A program made the position numbers and the translations under genes. Below the pieces are notes generated by a model that ran no database searches, was not told the DNA's origin, and was given only the letters and a program-made list of their open reading frames with translations. A stretch of DNA of 64,000 bases from the NCBI GenBank assembly GCA_025618425.1, contig CM046833.1:3262672-3326671 (forward strand), in the 5' to 3' direction. Positions within the stretch are counted from its first letter, which is position 1. Every line of letters begins with the position of its first letter. This DNA comes from Heliocidaris tuberculata (taxonomy: Eukaryota > Echinodermata > Echinoidea > Camarodonta > Echinometridae). Positions 1-10,665 of the stretch are shown one piece after another.

Positions 1-468
1 CTAGTATTGTTTGCACTATTCATTTTGCAATTACTTCATGATGCGCAAAAGACCGTACAAGTCACTGACGCGGTCCTATAACGTCAGTACAATCATGACG
101 TCTTGTGTGAGCTGGGTTTTGGTCTGCCGTACGCGACTAACGAGAAATATACCAAACGACTTCTAGGCACGAGTAGAAAATCACTTCATGGGTTGGTTTG
201 CCGAGGCATCAGTCATTTCCATGGTTAGTTTTATCCCACCGCTGCCACCACTTTAAAATGAGGAAAATATCAGACGATTTCTATAACTTATACATTTGTA
301 GAATGATGTCATCTCTTATGATTTTAATTAGCTGACAATATAATGTCGATATCTTAGACGATTTACCTCGTGAACTAGGCTTTTCCACATTCCACCGAAA
401 ATAACTGAGTGGATTACATCAAATCACATGAAAAGCTGACAGGGACGCAATGATCAATGCGTACTAAC
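1..468. other. Flanking or intronic sequence with an edge copy of the TGACG repeat
   Basis: No exon was recognised. Roughly bases 1-150 resemble the TGACG-rich repeat seen at 4,727, 5,050, 9,763 and 59,281: a TTCATTTTGCAA segment, GCGCAAAAGACCGTAC, a CACTGACGCGGTCC segment and a copy of the GAGCTGGGTTTTGG end. The next exon of locus A should lie left of the window. Confidence 0.5.
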
Positions 469-816
469 CTTGCGGTGGAATACACGTTCCTTCTGACATT
501 GAAGGGAAGCTGCTACACTGAGCCTTCTCTGGCCAGACGTGAGAACCAAGGATAAAGACTGAGCATTCTGTCATGGCTGCCCGACATAGCTCAGCACACG
601 GCAGGACCAAGCCATCTTCACACGATGGAAAGTAGAGTGAACAGACGAAGAGTGGCAGGTTGACGGGTGAACAACCGATAGATAGGAGTGGTAGGAACTG
701 GAGAGATGCTAGTTCTGCCTCAGTAGGTGTCATATGACCCAAAGAGTTAGGATAGAGGGATTCTGAGTAGGGTACAACCATGCTGCATTGGGCTGATTCA
801 ATGGCTGCACAAGATC
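469..816 (-). CDS. Locus A exon 11: Frizzled CRD 4
   Basis: A complete Frizzled cysteine-rich domain lies in one exon of 348 bases (116 codons, phase 1 to 1). It begins after a TTCCAG acceptor at 817-818 and ends at a GTTAGT donor starting at 468. All ten CRD cysteines are present in order (SC, QC, GC, VC, SC, PC, LC, EC, QC, TC), with the family landmarks YPN, FVCSLYFPSC and VWPEKAQC. Unlike Fz1 and Fz3 it has no internal intron, so it shares its exon type with Fz2. Codons run on toward a further exon beyond the left edge. Confidence 0.92.
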
Positions 817-1485
817 CTGGAAGAAACAATGGATTCATATACGATAGTGCAGGAGAATCAATGTATGTCTTTAAAGGCCAGCAAATTAATACTAAGTGGA
901 CATCATCGACAGGTCGCCTTTCTGGAAAAATTCTAAAAGCAAAAGTTTTAGAAAAGGAAACTGTGCGCTTAACTCTTATCTTCAAGCCTACCGTAAAACC
1001 AGGGATTTTTTTTACACGTCATGTTTGCATTGATATGGTAAATGACCTTGCTACTAATCATAAGAAAACCTGGACGGAAAACATGCTCTTATAAGACGAT
1101 GATCAGTTTCATGTTATGTACATGATAAAGATGAATCGTGTCAAGAGCACTGCATCTACAGTAAACCTCGTGACCTACATTTATATTTAGACTGTAAAAC
1201 GAAGTAAATAAATGTCTAGTTTAATCAGGAAATCATCAACTGTAAATACTTTGAAATCAAAACTAAAAGCACATCTATTCATTTTAATTACTCATCATAG
1301 TTATATGCACACCAGGAGCTCTTGCAGGGCCGTAAAATATATATGCATAGTTTTAGGGCTTTATAAATTAGTATTATTATTATTTATCTGAATGAATACA
1401 AAAGAAACACATTTGTTGAAATGAAAAAAGAGAGGCATAACAGGCCTGCAATATTATCTGGATTATCTGTATTTAAGTGACTTAC
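817..1485. other. Intron between the Ig and Fz4 exons of locus A
   Basis: AT-rich intron. I see no mobile element ends, tandem repeat or further exon in it. A plus-strand frame of 104 codons at 780-1,094 is the antisense of the Fz4 exon plus intron. Confidence 0.6.
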
Positions 1486-1635
1486 TTGGTGAGGAGATAT
1501 CCATGGTTTGTTCTTCAGTGCCTAGTCTACATGAGTAGACGCCCATGTTTTCAACTGATAAAGATGGGATGGTCAGAACAGCCGTCTGTGAACCGATATG
1601 TTTGCTGTATGGAACGCCCTCAACGGCAGGCATGT
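1486..1635 (-). CDS. Locus A exon 10: second half of Ig domain
   Basis: A 150-base phase 1-1 exon, with acceptor TTTGTTTCAG before 1,635 and donor GTAAGT from 1,485. It translates to the back half of an Ig domain, including AVLTIPSLSVENMGVYSCRL: the hydrophobic L-x-I strand E, the D/N-x-G-x-Y-x-C signature and the second Ig cysteine. It pairs with the exon at 2,072-2,215. On its own it would be missed, because the plus-strand frame at 1,477-1,671 is longer. Confidence 0.85.
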
Positions 1636-2071
1636 CTGAAACAAATAGTAAGGCTTAGACTTTCAGTATAAACGACTGGTTGTAGGGAGATGCCAGTTGG
1701 TTTAGTTAGCTCTAGTTACGCACACACACATAGGCCTACACACGTTCTATCTTTTTTTCGATCAGTAAGAGATCGATGTTGTGATTCCATTTCAGATGAG
1801 GGTTTTATTCGCGTAACTATATTAGTCACGAGATTCCAGTGCTCATACTTTCAATTACTAGATGAGAAATATTTGAACATTTATTTTTAGCAGTGGTTTA
1901 GCATTTGTCTACTAACAAACACTGAACATGAAAAGAATATTAATCTAATGTGATTATTGAGGAACAAAGATGAGAGCAGAGAAGTGAGCCGAGTGCAAAG
2001 GGAATCGTTTCACACCCCTACCCATTACGGGATTGTTTGAATGTAAGTCTATTAAAGACAAGCGGCCTTAC

Positions 2072-2215
2072 CACTTGTCATCATGGACACAGATTCACCC
2101 TGAGGGTTCATCCACTCGGGACGGTTATCCGGGGTAGCTGAAGAGCAGTATGCAGTAATCGTAGAACCGATTTCATTCTCAATCTTTCCTTGGCCTGGTC
2201 GGAGAGTAAGCTCCT
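2072..2215 (-). CDS. Locus A exon 9: first half of Ig domain
   Basis: A 144-base phase 1-1 exon with acceptor ATCCATTCAG before 2,215 and donor GTAAGG from 2,071. It encodes the front half of an Ig domain: EELTLRPGQG, then ITAYCSSATP with the first cysteine, and a Trp in RPEWMNP. With the next exon (1,486-1,635) it makes a domain of about 98 residues, cut in the middle by a phase-1 intron. No 60-codon ATG-initiated frame covers it; I found it by reading splice borders. Confidence 0.85.
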
Positions 2216-2527
2216 CTGAATGGATATAAACAACGATTCAAAACAAACTAAAAGAGAGACGTACTCATATATCCACAGCGACTGAATTGCTTCGTATTTA
2301 CATTTAAAAAAATAATAACTCTATGCAAAAATCTATAATAAAAGCAGCATTTTTTTCATAAAATCAATCACTCTTCACTATAAGATTAAATTTTTAGGCT
2401 CTTCGTAAAATCCAAAATGTATGCGTGTGTAAGATTTGTCAAGCTACGTTTATTTTGAATCCTTGATCCGCCACTGAATAACTGACGAGGAACATTCAGG
2501 AATATCTCATTAGATGATCTCTCTTAC

Positions 2528-2677
2528 CGTTGGAGAAACAATTATTGCCGACTTCTGATCCGAGAGGAAACTGATCACAGTCCAGTGTTTCAGGCCATGC
2601 GAATCCAAACTTATTCATCAATGGTGCACATCCTGCACGTGATAACTCGCATAGCTTCCGACATGGTGGTTTGATAC
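2528..2677 (-). CDS. Locus A exon 8: second half of Frizzled CRD 3
   Basis: A 150-base phase 1-1 exon with acceptor CTGTATAG before 2,677 and donor GTAAGAG from 2,527. It encodes [16 protein letters not shown] and [13 protein letters not shown], ending in NNCFSN. These are cysteines 6 to 10 of the CRD and the W-P-x-x-x-x-C landmark. It completes the front half at 4,157-4,369. Confidence 0.92.
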
Positions 2678-2922
2678 CTATACAGAGAAAGTGTTCAAGA
2701 TAATATTACTTATCTACTTCACATATGTACGCAGCAAAATGTAAATTGATCTTTGTGTTGAATGATCATCGTCTAAAATGTGAATGTAATCTTAATTAAC
2801 AATTAATTTTTATAATTTCACTGAATTATCTTTTTTTATCGACTTCATTGGGACGAGAAGACAACGATAAGCTCTATAGAGAGGGATCTTGTGTATTTGT
2901 CTATCTCATCTTCGTCTTCTGG

Positions 2923-3748
2923 TACACTCTAAAAAATACTGGGTAAACTATGCTGGGTAAATTTGAAATTGGGTAAAGGTTGGGCAAATTTTCCCCAACT
3001 GTTTGCGTCACGCTTTTGCCCAACATGTGATAAATATTTTTTACCCAATATTGGGGAAAACGACTGATCCAAATTAAACTGGGTATTCAATTGTGTAAAC
3101 TATGAGTACTAGGTAAAAGAAATGGGTAAGATTGTCCCAATTGCTTTGTTTCATGCATTTGCCCACCTTGTTTTATATCATTTTACCCAATATTGTGGAA
3201 AACACTTATATGAATATTCATGAATTTTTTAGTAGCATATGGTTTGGGGTTGCCTGATATACTAACTGTCACCAAAGGCATACAAAACTATAAGGGGTAT
3301 ATATGAGATTGCACTAGATTGCACCAACTATATAGGATAGGTCTAGGATAGGATAGGATAGGACAGGATAAGATATGTGATAAAATAGGATAAGATATAG
3401 GATAGGATAAGTTATAGTAAGATAGGTTAGGAATGAAGACACAACAGGTAAGTTTCATTTTTTTACCTATAGGTTGGAGGAAAAAAGGAAACAACTGGGC
3501 AACTGAATTTGCCCCACCACATAGTATTTATTACCCATCAGCTGGGCAAATAGAGGGTTGGGCAATATCCTATTAGGTAAAATTGGTTGGGCAAGTATTG
3601 ATGGGTAAATTATTGGGTAAACTGAAATTGCCCAACAAAAGGGCAAATTCTGTATATGGTAGTTTACCCAAAAGTTGGTCGGATACATAATTACCCTCAT
3701 GTTGGGTAAATTTTTGGTAAAATTTTGCCCAATTTTTTAAAGAGTGTA
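2923..3748. mobile_element. GGGTAAA-rich DNA element with inverted ends TACACTCTwAAAAAAT
   Basis: An intronic element of about 826 bp. Its left end TACACTCTAAAAAATACTGG is matched in inverse at the right end (CCCAATTTTTTAAAGAGTGTA, last base 3,748). The interior contains many GGGTAAA/GGGCAAA and TTTACCC/TTTGCCC words in both orientations. At about 3,335-3,430 there is a TAGGA-type pentamer tract. No transposase is visible, so it is probably non-autonomous. Confidence 0.65.
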
Positions 3749-4156
3749 CGCATAGAGTCAACATTCATATTTCCCCCTCTCTATCTTTCTTTCTTAAGAA
3801 ACGGAGTTTCGAGGATCATTTCGAACAAAAGCTCGATAAAGAATCATAGTCTGTAGCTCATGTGTACATCGCATCGAGGAAAAAAAGCATACTGTTGGAC
3901 GAGGCTTATCGTGAGCGCGCGCCGATAATGACCAGCGTCAGATGTTATTTGTACATTGGACGAAGGCGGGCACCAAATATAATGATGAAGGCTCACGTCT
4001 CCATAACTAGTATCTTTACAGCACGTTCCTTCCCTCCTTCATGGCGCGTTCTTATCCCGAGTGTACGCCCCTTTCGTCATACCATAATTCTTCATGCAAT
4101 TCCGTCTCGTGGGAATGCCCAGTAAATTTCGGTATGGTGACTTTCACATAACTGAC

Positions 4157-4369
4157 CTTGAGGGCTGGGTTGTCCTGTACATGGAGGGGCGTATATTGCA
4201 CAGAGAAAGGCCTGTAGATCCATGGAACACTGGACTTGTATTAGAGGATAGAACTGATGTACTTCTAAACCGGCCTCCTCCTGGATTGCATGCTGCAGTA
4301 GATTCGGGAACTGTGTGTATTCATACTGCATGTCCATGCACAAGGGAATAGAAACTGGTTCACAGTGAT
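4157..4369 (-). CDS. Locus A exon 7: first half of Frizzled CRD 3
   Basis: A 213-base phase 1-1 exon with acceptor TCCTCTGTTCAG before 4,369 and donor GTCAGT from 4,156. It encodes [20 protein letters not shown], then [19 protein letters not shown] and AIYAPPC, which are CRD cysteines 1 to 5. An apparent extension past the donor into intron sequence runs to a stop and is not coding. The intron inside Fz3 falls between cysteines 5 and 6, unlike the intron inside Fz1. Confidence 0.92.
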
Positions 4370-4726
4370 CTGAACAGAGGAGAAAGAGTAAACATTCACA
4401 AAGGAAAGTTTTCAAAGTTTCTAATTTACCACAGCACAAAGAAAAATGAGCTTTTATATTCTTGGTAAGAAATTGAGTTTGGGTATGACTGGCTTTATCG
4501 ATGCCTTTGGCATGAACTTGTATTCTTTAGAACGTCAGTTTTCTATAAGCGATGGTGTCAGGTCTCCGGATCCATGTGGCAGTTAACAAAGCAATTAAGT
4601 GGAGTAGATCAATTGCAACTCTCTCCATCAATGATAAAGTCTACCCGTTGTCTACGTATCATGCGAATGTACATTACAAACGACAAACATCCTTTTGCGC
4701 CGTTAGTGGCTTTAACCCAGAATAAT

Positions 4727-4973
4727 ATTAAGCCCAGCTGACACGAGACGTCATTTCGTTTGCGTCACGCACTACTTGCGCCAATCGATCAAGCCTGAGA
4801 AGGCAATTAACCTAAACGCAAGATATTAAAAGCATGGTTTTCACTGTTCATTTTGTAACAAGTTTTTAAATGATATCACTCTTCAATGACGCGCGGAAGA
4901 CGGTACCAGCCACTGACGCGGTCCTTGCGTCAGCAAATGACGACTCGCGTATGCCGGGCTTTATGGTCGTTGC
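4727..4973. repeat. TGACG-rich MITE-like repeat, copy 1
   Basis: About 240 bp bounded by AAGCCCAGCTGACACGAGAC at the left and GACTCGCGTATGCCGGGCTT at the right, which are imperfect inverses. It contains ACGTCATTT and AATGACG words, the GGTCCTTGCGTCAGC segment and the CATTTTGTAACAAGTTTTTA segment. The same parts recur at 5,050-5,562, 9,763-9,990 and 59,281-59,516. Confidence 0.6.
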
Positions 4974-5049
4974 ACATCCGGCGTCATTTGCTGACGTAGG
5001 GCAGTCTTAACGACTGGCGCGGTCTGGAACAGCCATGTTTGAGTGACAT

Positions 5050-5562
5050 CTTAAGTCCGCGGCTCATACGAGGCGTCATTTGCTGACGTTAGGACCGCGT
5101 CAGTTCATGCGCTAATCGAGCCTGCGAAGGCAATTTACACATACACCAGTTATTACACGTATTATCTGCACTATTCATTTTGTAATCACTTTATAAATTA
5201 TATCAGGGGCGGCGCCAGGGTATTTTGATAGGAGGGGCAAGACGACCTAAAGATGACGTCATATTTTTTCTCCATTAAATAACAGGGGTAATATAGAGTT
5301 ATATGTTTAAGACCTCTCTTTTTTATACTCCTCTTTCTTATTTCTTCTCTTTTCTTCCCTTTTCTTCCCTTTTCTTCCTCCTTTTTCTTCTTTTTTTTTC
5401 TTCTTTTTTCACTACTTGAAAAATCATAGGGGGGGGGGGGCGGTCGCCCCCTCTGCCCCCCCTGTAGCGCCGCCCCTGCTCCTTAATGACGAACAAAAGA
5501 CAGTACAAAATAACTGACGTCATTATCTCAGAAAATGACGCTTCGTATGAGCCGGGCTTTAC
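5050..5562. repeat. TGACG-rich repeat copy 2, interrupted by a nested element
   Basis: Left end GGCTCATACGAGGCGTCATT, right end CGTATGAGCCGGGCTTT. The copy is split by the element at 5,205-5,478. Joining its two flanks restores the block order of the copy at 59,281-59,516 (...AAATTATATC... then ...TTAATGACG). Confidence 0.65.
5205..5478. mobile_element. GGGGCGGCGCC-ended non-autonomous element, nested
   Basis: It starts CAGGGGCGGCGCCAGGGTA and ends TGTAGCGCCGCCCCTG, with short inverted ends. The interior has a GACGTCAT segment, a polypyrimidine CTTTTCTTCC stretch and a G12 run. A second copy in the opposite orientation lies at 36,623-36,891. There is no coding capacity; minus-strand frames here are low-complexity Arg/Lys. 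Confidence 0.7.
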
Positions 5563-5811
5563 AAAATTGTATGCCAAAAATGATAAGTGCATACATAGTA
5601 TTACTGGCGTATTCACGAACAACCTTCACGGGCTTGATCGGGGGCTTGATTAGGGCGGATGATAACGCAATCGAAATGGCACATTTCTCAATGTATCATT
5701 GGAGCCGTGAATTGAATGGCCTGGCCAGTACCTCAAGGAACCTCTTGAATTTATCCGAACTATATGCTAATCTTTGCTTAAGTCTTCGACGTCGAGTGTT
5801 ATAATAGAAAT

Positions 5812-7001
5812 ATGACTGTAGAAGAGAAAGCTGCTTCAGGAAAGAAGAAGAAAAGTGACCGGAAAAATGATTACTAGAAAGAGAAAAACTGAAGCGAATA
5901 CCAGTGTAAATTCAACTCCCACGAAGCAGGCCGAACAAAGCGGCCAAGCAACAACAGGCCACCCGAGTCCAGCCGGCGTTCAGACAAAAGTAAAAGTGGT
6001 ACAAAACCTGGTGCTGTGTCAGGCGAAACGGAGGACAATGGGCATGATGGGAGCAGTCTAAAGTCTATAATAGACAATTCACGATTCTGGCTTGACCGAA
6101 CACAATCAATACAACTCAAGAGCAGATAAAGCATTCTCAACAAATAGACCTGTTCACAAATATATTCAAATTTTATGCATACTTTTAAAACAAAGGTTGT
6201 TCTTGACAACCTGAAAGCTTGTCAGAGGCTTGTCAGACATAGCAAGAAGTAATGTATGCAAAGTGGATTCCAAGTATTGTAGTTCATTCATTAATAACAG
6301 GTTATATGGAATACCTCGTTACTAGGTCCCCAGGAAAGAAGCATCAATAAATTTGAATAACTTTGTGAACAGGTCTATTGGTATCCCTGATAGTTGGCGC
6401 CATAATGGAACGAGTATCACAAAACGTCTAAGCCGCTGTTAGTCATGATCTCGAATGCAAAGAGAGAGAAATTTGTGAGCTTCAAGAAAAGGTCAAACGA
6501 ATCGAGAAAGATCATGCTGTTTCAGCCGCTGCCCAAGAGGAACATGAGCAATATTCTAGGAGGAGTCGCTTGAAAGTCTACGGTATTCCAGAACCAGCAG
6601 GTGAGGATACAGACGCTGCTATAGTCGATCTCATTAACAACAAGCTCAAGTTGGATGTCACCGTGACCAAAAATGACATCGGCAGGAGCTATCGCATAAC
6701 ACCGAGAGGACATCAAGCAGAAAGCTCTAAGATATCGCGGGCATTTATCGTGAAATTCGCGAGATATAGCATCAGGCAAAAAGTGAACGCTGCATGCAAT
6801 AATGAAGCTGAAAGCTTTGAAAAAAAAATGAAAATATTCATTCGCGAAGACCTGAAATCGTTGAGACAGGAAATCATTCGTCAAACGCTGGAAAGCGATG
6901 CGATCTCGAAAGTTTGGACGAATGACGGTAAGATCCGTGCTCTCACCAAGGAGGGCGAATCGTCAACTTACCTTGTTGTGTCTGTTACCATGGTTACATG
7001 A
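5812..7001 (+). pseudogene. Broken LINE ORF1-like gene (coiled coil + RRM-type domain)
   Basis: Plus-strand pieces of a non-LTR retrotransposon ORF1. A Lys-rich N-terminal part from 5,812 carries KRKTEANTSVNSTPTKQ-like text. A middle part shows DGSSLKSIIDNSRFWLDRTQ. A coiled coil follows (ECKEREICELQEKVKRIEKD, about 6,455-6,510). From about 6,565 comes a domain with SRLKVYGIPEPAGED and VWTNDGKIRALTKEG, the pattern of LINE ORF1 RRM/C-terminal regions. Frames change several times and stops intervene. A MITE sits at 6,142-6,381 between the middle part and the coiled coil. A dead copy; the clade (CR1/L2-like) is an inference. Confidence 0.65.
6142..6381. mobile_element. About 240-bp MITE with ~33-bp terminal inverted repeats inside LINE ORF1
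   Basis: The left end ATAGACCTGTTCACAAA (from 6,145) with a following TATTCAAATTT is repeated in inverse at the right (AAATTTGAATAACTTTGTGA then ACAGGTCTAT, ending about 6,379). There are only a few mismatches across about 33 bp. It has no open frame and separates two parts of the ORF1 relic. Confidence 0.7.
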
Positions 7002-7191
7002 ACTACCTTACAACAATTACATGGACATTTCATCTTGTCAAGATACATTTTCTGTAAATAAGAAGTCATTGCCATTATAATATGATCCGGATGAATGTTT
7101 TAAACGCATCAGTAATCAATCTAGTATAAAGTTTTGACACATAAATGTAATGTTCTCTGTTGAAAAATATAGACGAGATTAAGCACATTCT

Positions 7192-7330
7192 GGGGAGCAT
7201 TTCATGAAAGGAAGTTGTCGGATATTTTATCCGACAACTGTTATAAGCTACTGAAATCCTTGCATCTGATTGGCTGAGAACAAATCTGTCAGTAAAAATC
7301 ACTGACAAAACGCTTGATGAAACGCTCCCC
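7192..7330. mobile_element. MITE with GGGGAGC-TTTCAT ends
   Basis: The left end GGGGAGCATTTCATGAAAGG and right end CTTGATGAAACGCTCCCC are inverses. The centre carries CTTGCATCTGATTGGCTGAG. Over about 40 bases (from AACTGTTATAAGCTACTGAA on) it is the near-exact reverse complement of the middle of the MITE at 35,559-35,705, whose ends differ. Confidence 0.75.
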
Positions 7331-7429
7331 TGAACTCAAATATTCGATGTATTTTCTCTTTGCGAAACTAGACTAGGCAATAATATGGATGGATAAATAA
7401 TTATTGAAGGTTATAATATTGTACGACTA

Positions 7430-7690
7430 AAACAGAAATGGTGGAGGAATTATAACTTTAAATAAAGCTACTGGGCTTGATCGAATTCCCACATGTATTT
7501 TCAAAGAGTTGATCGGCTTTCTCTTATCTGCATTGATTCACATTATCAACTGTTTTTTGAAAGAAGGAGTAATACATAATGCATGGAGAGTAGCGCGTGT
7601 TACACCATTGAACAAGAGTGGAGAATGGAAATATTGCAAACCCATCAAACTTTAGACCAATTTCGGTTTTGCCTGTTCTATCAAAAGTGT
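7430..7690 (+). pseudogene. LINE reverse-transcriptase N-terminal fragment
   Basis: Plus-strand translation gives KATGLDRIPTCIFKELIG, then LIHIINCFLKEG and WRVARVTPLNKSGEW, followed in a shifted frame by an NFRPISVLPVLSK-like piece. This is the block 1-2 region of non-LTR reverse transcriptases. It is interrupted by a stop and a frameshift and ends at a G16 run near 7,691. Confidence 0.65.
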
Positions 7691-7699
7691 TGGGGGGGG

Positions 7700-8245
7700 G
7701 GGGGGGGATCGTCTTCAATCAAATTTATAATTATCTTTCATAAAACAGCTTGCTCAGTTAGAATCAACATGGCTTTCGCCCTGGGCATTCAACGAGCACC
7801 TCACTTATAAATTCAACAGAAGACTTGCATTCATATTTAGATTGAAGATTCGTTGTTGGTGTTGTTACCTTAGATTTAGATTTAGATTTTTTAATATATT
7901 TTTTTAAATATAGTGTTCATAATGTCTTTTTTATCTCTTCTTTTTCTTCTCCTTTCTTTCACTTTTTCTTTTTCTTTTTCTTTTAGTATCTGGTTCCCAT
8001 GGAAGATCAGTTGCACTATGTAAGTGGAGCTGAAAATGGGCTATCCAGCCGTCTCTTTCTTGCCTTTCCTTGATTACATTGTATTTTCAATGATCGTTCT
8101 TTATTGTGTAGTTCAATTTAATGCCATACTACAGTAAAGTTTTGCTTGTGTTGTATATGCATATGAATTTTGTTATTTGCTTTATATTCATGTGATTTTA
8201 TATTCTTTTTATATGACGGAAATAAAACAAACAAACAAACGAACA
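7700..8245 (+). mobile_element. LINE 3' end with AAAC-type tail
   Basis: Non-coding sequence ending in GGAAATAAAACAAACAAACAAACG at 8,218-8,243. An AATAAA followed by a short tandem tail is a mark of CR1/L2-like 3' ends. Similar ends with other tail units occur at 9,740, 16,852 and 19,499. Confidence 0.45.
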
Positions 8246-8637
8246 ATCTCGCAAAATGGGGATTTGTAGACCCTTGTCGGTACCTCATATTTTTCGGAAA
8301 CTGACGCAAAAAGTAGCTAAATATTTTGTCAATATCTTCATAATTCTTCATATTATTCTTCATAATATCAGATTTTCAAAATCTTTTCTAGTTTTTGAGA
8401 TATTGCCCTGTGCGCGATCTTAGGTCACGCGCGAAATATGGTCACACCACCATATATTGCGGGGTACTGCATGTAAAGAAGTATCCTTGGGCCGTTGCTT
8501 CTGATTTTAACTTTGAATGATATTGAGAAAGCAGTAAAAAGTTGTTCCGTGTCTCTGTATGCAGACGTCACTTGTTTATGTTTGCATCGAAAGGCCCTCA
8601 ATTACTTGAAAATACACTGAATACAGAACTGTCTTTG

Positions 8638-8642
<5 letters not shown>

Positions 8643-8704
<62 letters not shown>

Positions 8705-8718
8705 ATATATATATATAT

Positions 8719-8783
<65 letters not shown>

Positions 8784-8792
8784 GTATATATA
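8643..8792. repeat. AT/TATA dinucleotide microsatellite
   Basis: About 150 bp of nearly pure (AT)n with a few C interruptions. The Tyr-Ile frames on both strands are artefacts of this repeat. Confidence 0.95.
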
Positions 8793-8849
8793 AAAAGTCG
8801 AGTTTCATGCTCACAGGCTCTATATAAAGCCAAACAAAGAGCTTAGAAA

Positions 8850-9561
8850 TAAAAAGAGGTGACGAGATCAAATAACTTGGGGTTATATTAGACAAGCATT
8901 TAAGCCGGAACAATCAAATTGCAAATATCAAAGGTAAGGTTATACAAAACCTGTATTTGTTACGAAGGGCAAGAAGCTTTTTCGGTCAAAAACATCCCTC
9001 ATGCTTTACCAGACAAATATTAATTCAACCCATTTTAAAAGACTACAGATTGTGCAGAACAGAGCCCCAAGAGTTGTATTGAAAGTTGATAGTCGGTATA
9101 ATCGTCATTCACTCTATAAATCCTTAAACATTGATTGCCTTATAGAAATACATTGGAAAAAACAAGCATTGATTTTAGTGTTCAAAGCAGTTGGCAATTT
9201 GTTACCCGATACAATAAGTTCCCGTGTAGTTTTTACAGAATCTAGTTATATGCTCCGAACTTTTAAAAAACATGATACATTTACAATAAGTCAATAACCA
9301 AAGTTAAATTTCGTGATAAGAAGTCCGTTATAAAACGCTACTTGCAAATCTTTCAATGAACTTCAGCAATACATCGGAAACACAAATACTCTAGGTAAGT
9401 TTATTAGATTAGTATAATGCTATATGATACGTTACTATGTTCAAAAGTATGTTCAAAAGTGTTCATATTTTATCCCCTTCTGTTTGTTATTAGTGCTGTA
9501 CCTTTGATCCAATCATGCTTCTAAATGTTTTATCATGTTTATATTTGTTGTTCTGTGTTTG

Positions 9562-9615
<54 letters not shown>

Positions 9616-9742
9616 TGTTATTTTCTATTTTACTTGTAATGTATTCTTAATGTATTCACGTCCTTGCTGAAAAACAGCCATTAGCTGACGGTAGGCTTTT
9701 TAACCGCGATGAAATAAATAAACTCAAACTCAAACTCAAACA
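8850..9742 (+). pseudogene. LINE RT C-terminal fragment and 3' UTR with CTCAAA tail
   Basis: Pieces in alternating frames: LGVILDKHLSRNNQIANIKG, the YQTNINSTHFKRLQIVQNRA segment, and CLIEIHWKKQALILVFKAVG with LLPDTI. This is the conserved C-terminal region after the RT palm in CR1/Jockey-like LINEs. Frames are broken. The 3' end is GAAATAAATAAACTCAAACT with three CTCAAA units (9,718-9,742). An (AT)n tract lies at 9,568-9,613. Confidence 0.65.
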
Positions 9743-9762
9743 CATCGTGTGCAAGGGGTATT

Positions 9763-9990
9763 AAGCCCTTCTCCCTTGAGGCGTCATTTGCTGACGTAAG
9801 GACCGCGTCACTGACTTGTACAATCTTTTGCGCGTCATGAAAGAGTGATATCGTTTAAAAATGGATTGCAAAATGAACAGTGCAACAATACTTTAAATAA
9901 CTGGCGTATTGGTACGTTAATGACCACAACAGACTCGATTAGCGGAGGCACCGACGCGATTGAAGTGACGTCTAGTAAGAGCTCGGATTT
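9763..9990. repeat. TGACG-rich repeat, copy 3
   Basis: Contains GAGGCGTCATTTGCTGACGT, AAGGACCGCGTCACTGACTT, GCGCGTCATGAAAGAGTGAT and GCAAAATGAACAGTG. It ends next to the donor side of the FN3 exon. It is the inverse orientation of the copy at 59,281-59,516. Confidence 0.6.
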
Positions 9991-10001
9991 ATAGTGCTTA
10001 C

Positions 10002-10295
10002 CTCCCTGCTGGACGTATTCAGGTACCGTTGCGTCGACGTACGGGCTAGCTCCCCAGTCATTGACGGAACGGACTAACAAGGTATACTGTGACTGCGTCA
10101 TCAGGTCGATGGTTGCCACGTCCTCCGTCTCAACGACCACCGTACCCTCATCATCGCCCATGGAGTTGAAGAAAGTGATCTCAAGGCCGTTGAAGCTGAC
10201 GTTGGGGATATCAGGTTGTTGAAAGAAGATCTGCGCCTGAGATACGGCGGGACGAGAGATGTTCATGATGACTGGAGAGGCAGGAGCACGTACAT
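10002..10295 (-). CDS. Locus A exon 6: fibronectin type III domain
   Basis: One exon of 294 bases (98 codons, phase 1-1), acceptor ACATTTCAG before 10,295 and donor GTAAGC from 10,001. The translation starts VRAPASPVIMNISRPAVSQA and has the FN3 pattern: a Pro-rich start, IFFQQPD, then YTLLVRSVNDWGASPYVDAT in the place of the Y-x-x-x-V-x-A-x-N-x-x-G-x-S strand F/G motif. It sits between Fz2 and Fz3. The usual early FN3 Trp is absent, so a divergent FN3 is the best call. Confidence 0.8.
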
Positions 10296-10439
10296 CTGAA
10301 ATGTAATCACACCCAACAATTTAATCAATCAATAAGTTTGTTCTGTTGCATTTATACTATACTCTAAGTTTAGGTCATGTTATTTCCTCATGTGACACTA
10401 AAAACAATCGTAATAACACTCTTGTTTGTATTATTATGC

Positions 10440-10665
10440 ACATCAAATTATGATATATTGTCCCCCAGCGCTTTTAGAGGGGTTTGTATAAATATTTTCC
10501 TAGCTCTAAATCTGAGCCGTTATTAACACTTTGGTGGAGAAAGACAAGAGTAAATAAATTGTCTCGTCTATAGAAATACGCACCTGCAAAATAGATTCAA
10601 ACCCCAACTTTTTATTTGGAGTCCAGTGAATGAACCACTATACAGTATTCACACTGATGTCTTTA
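10440..10665 (-). mobile_element. tRNA-derived SINE fragment
   Basis: Minus-strand reading has an A-box-like TGTATAGTGGTTCA and a B-box-like GGGGTTTGAATC about 40 bases later. This resembles the heads at 54,482 and 48,444. The body is short and diverged. Confidence 0.45.

Noticed and set aside
780..1094. 104-codon plus-strand frame
   Set aside because: Partly antisense of the Fz4 exon; no homology recognised.
4094..4351. 85-codon plus-strand frame
   Set aside because: Antisense shadow of the Fz3 exon.
8542..8913. Tyr-Ile repeat proteins
   Set aside because: Translation of an (AT)n microsatellite.
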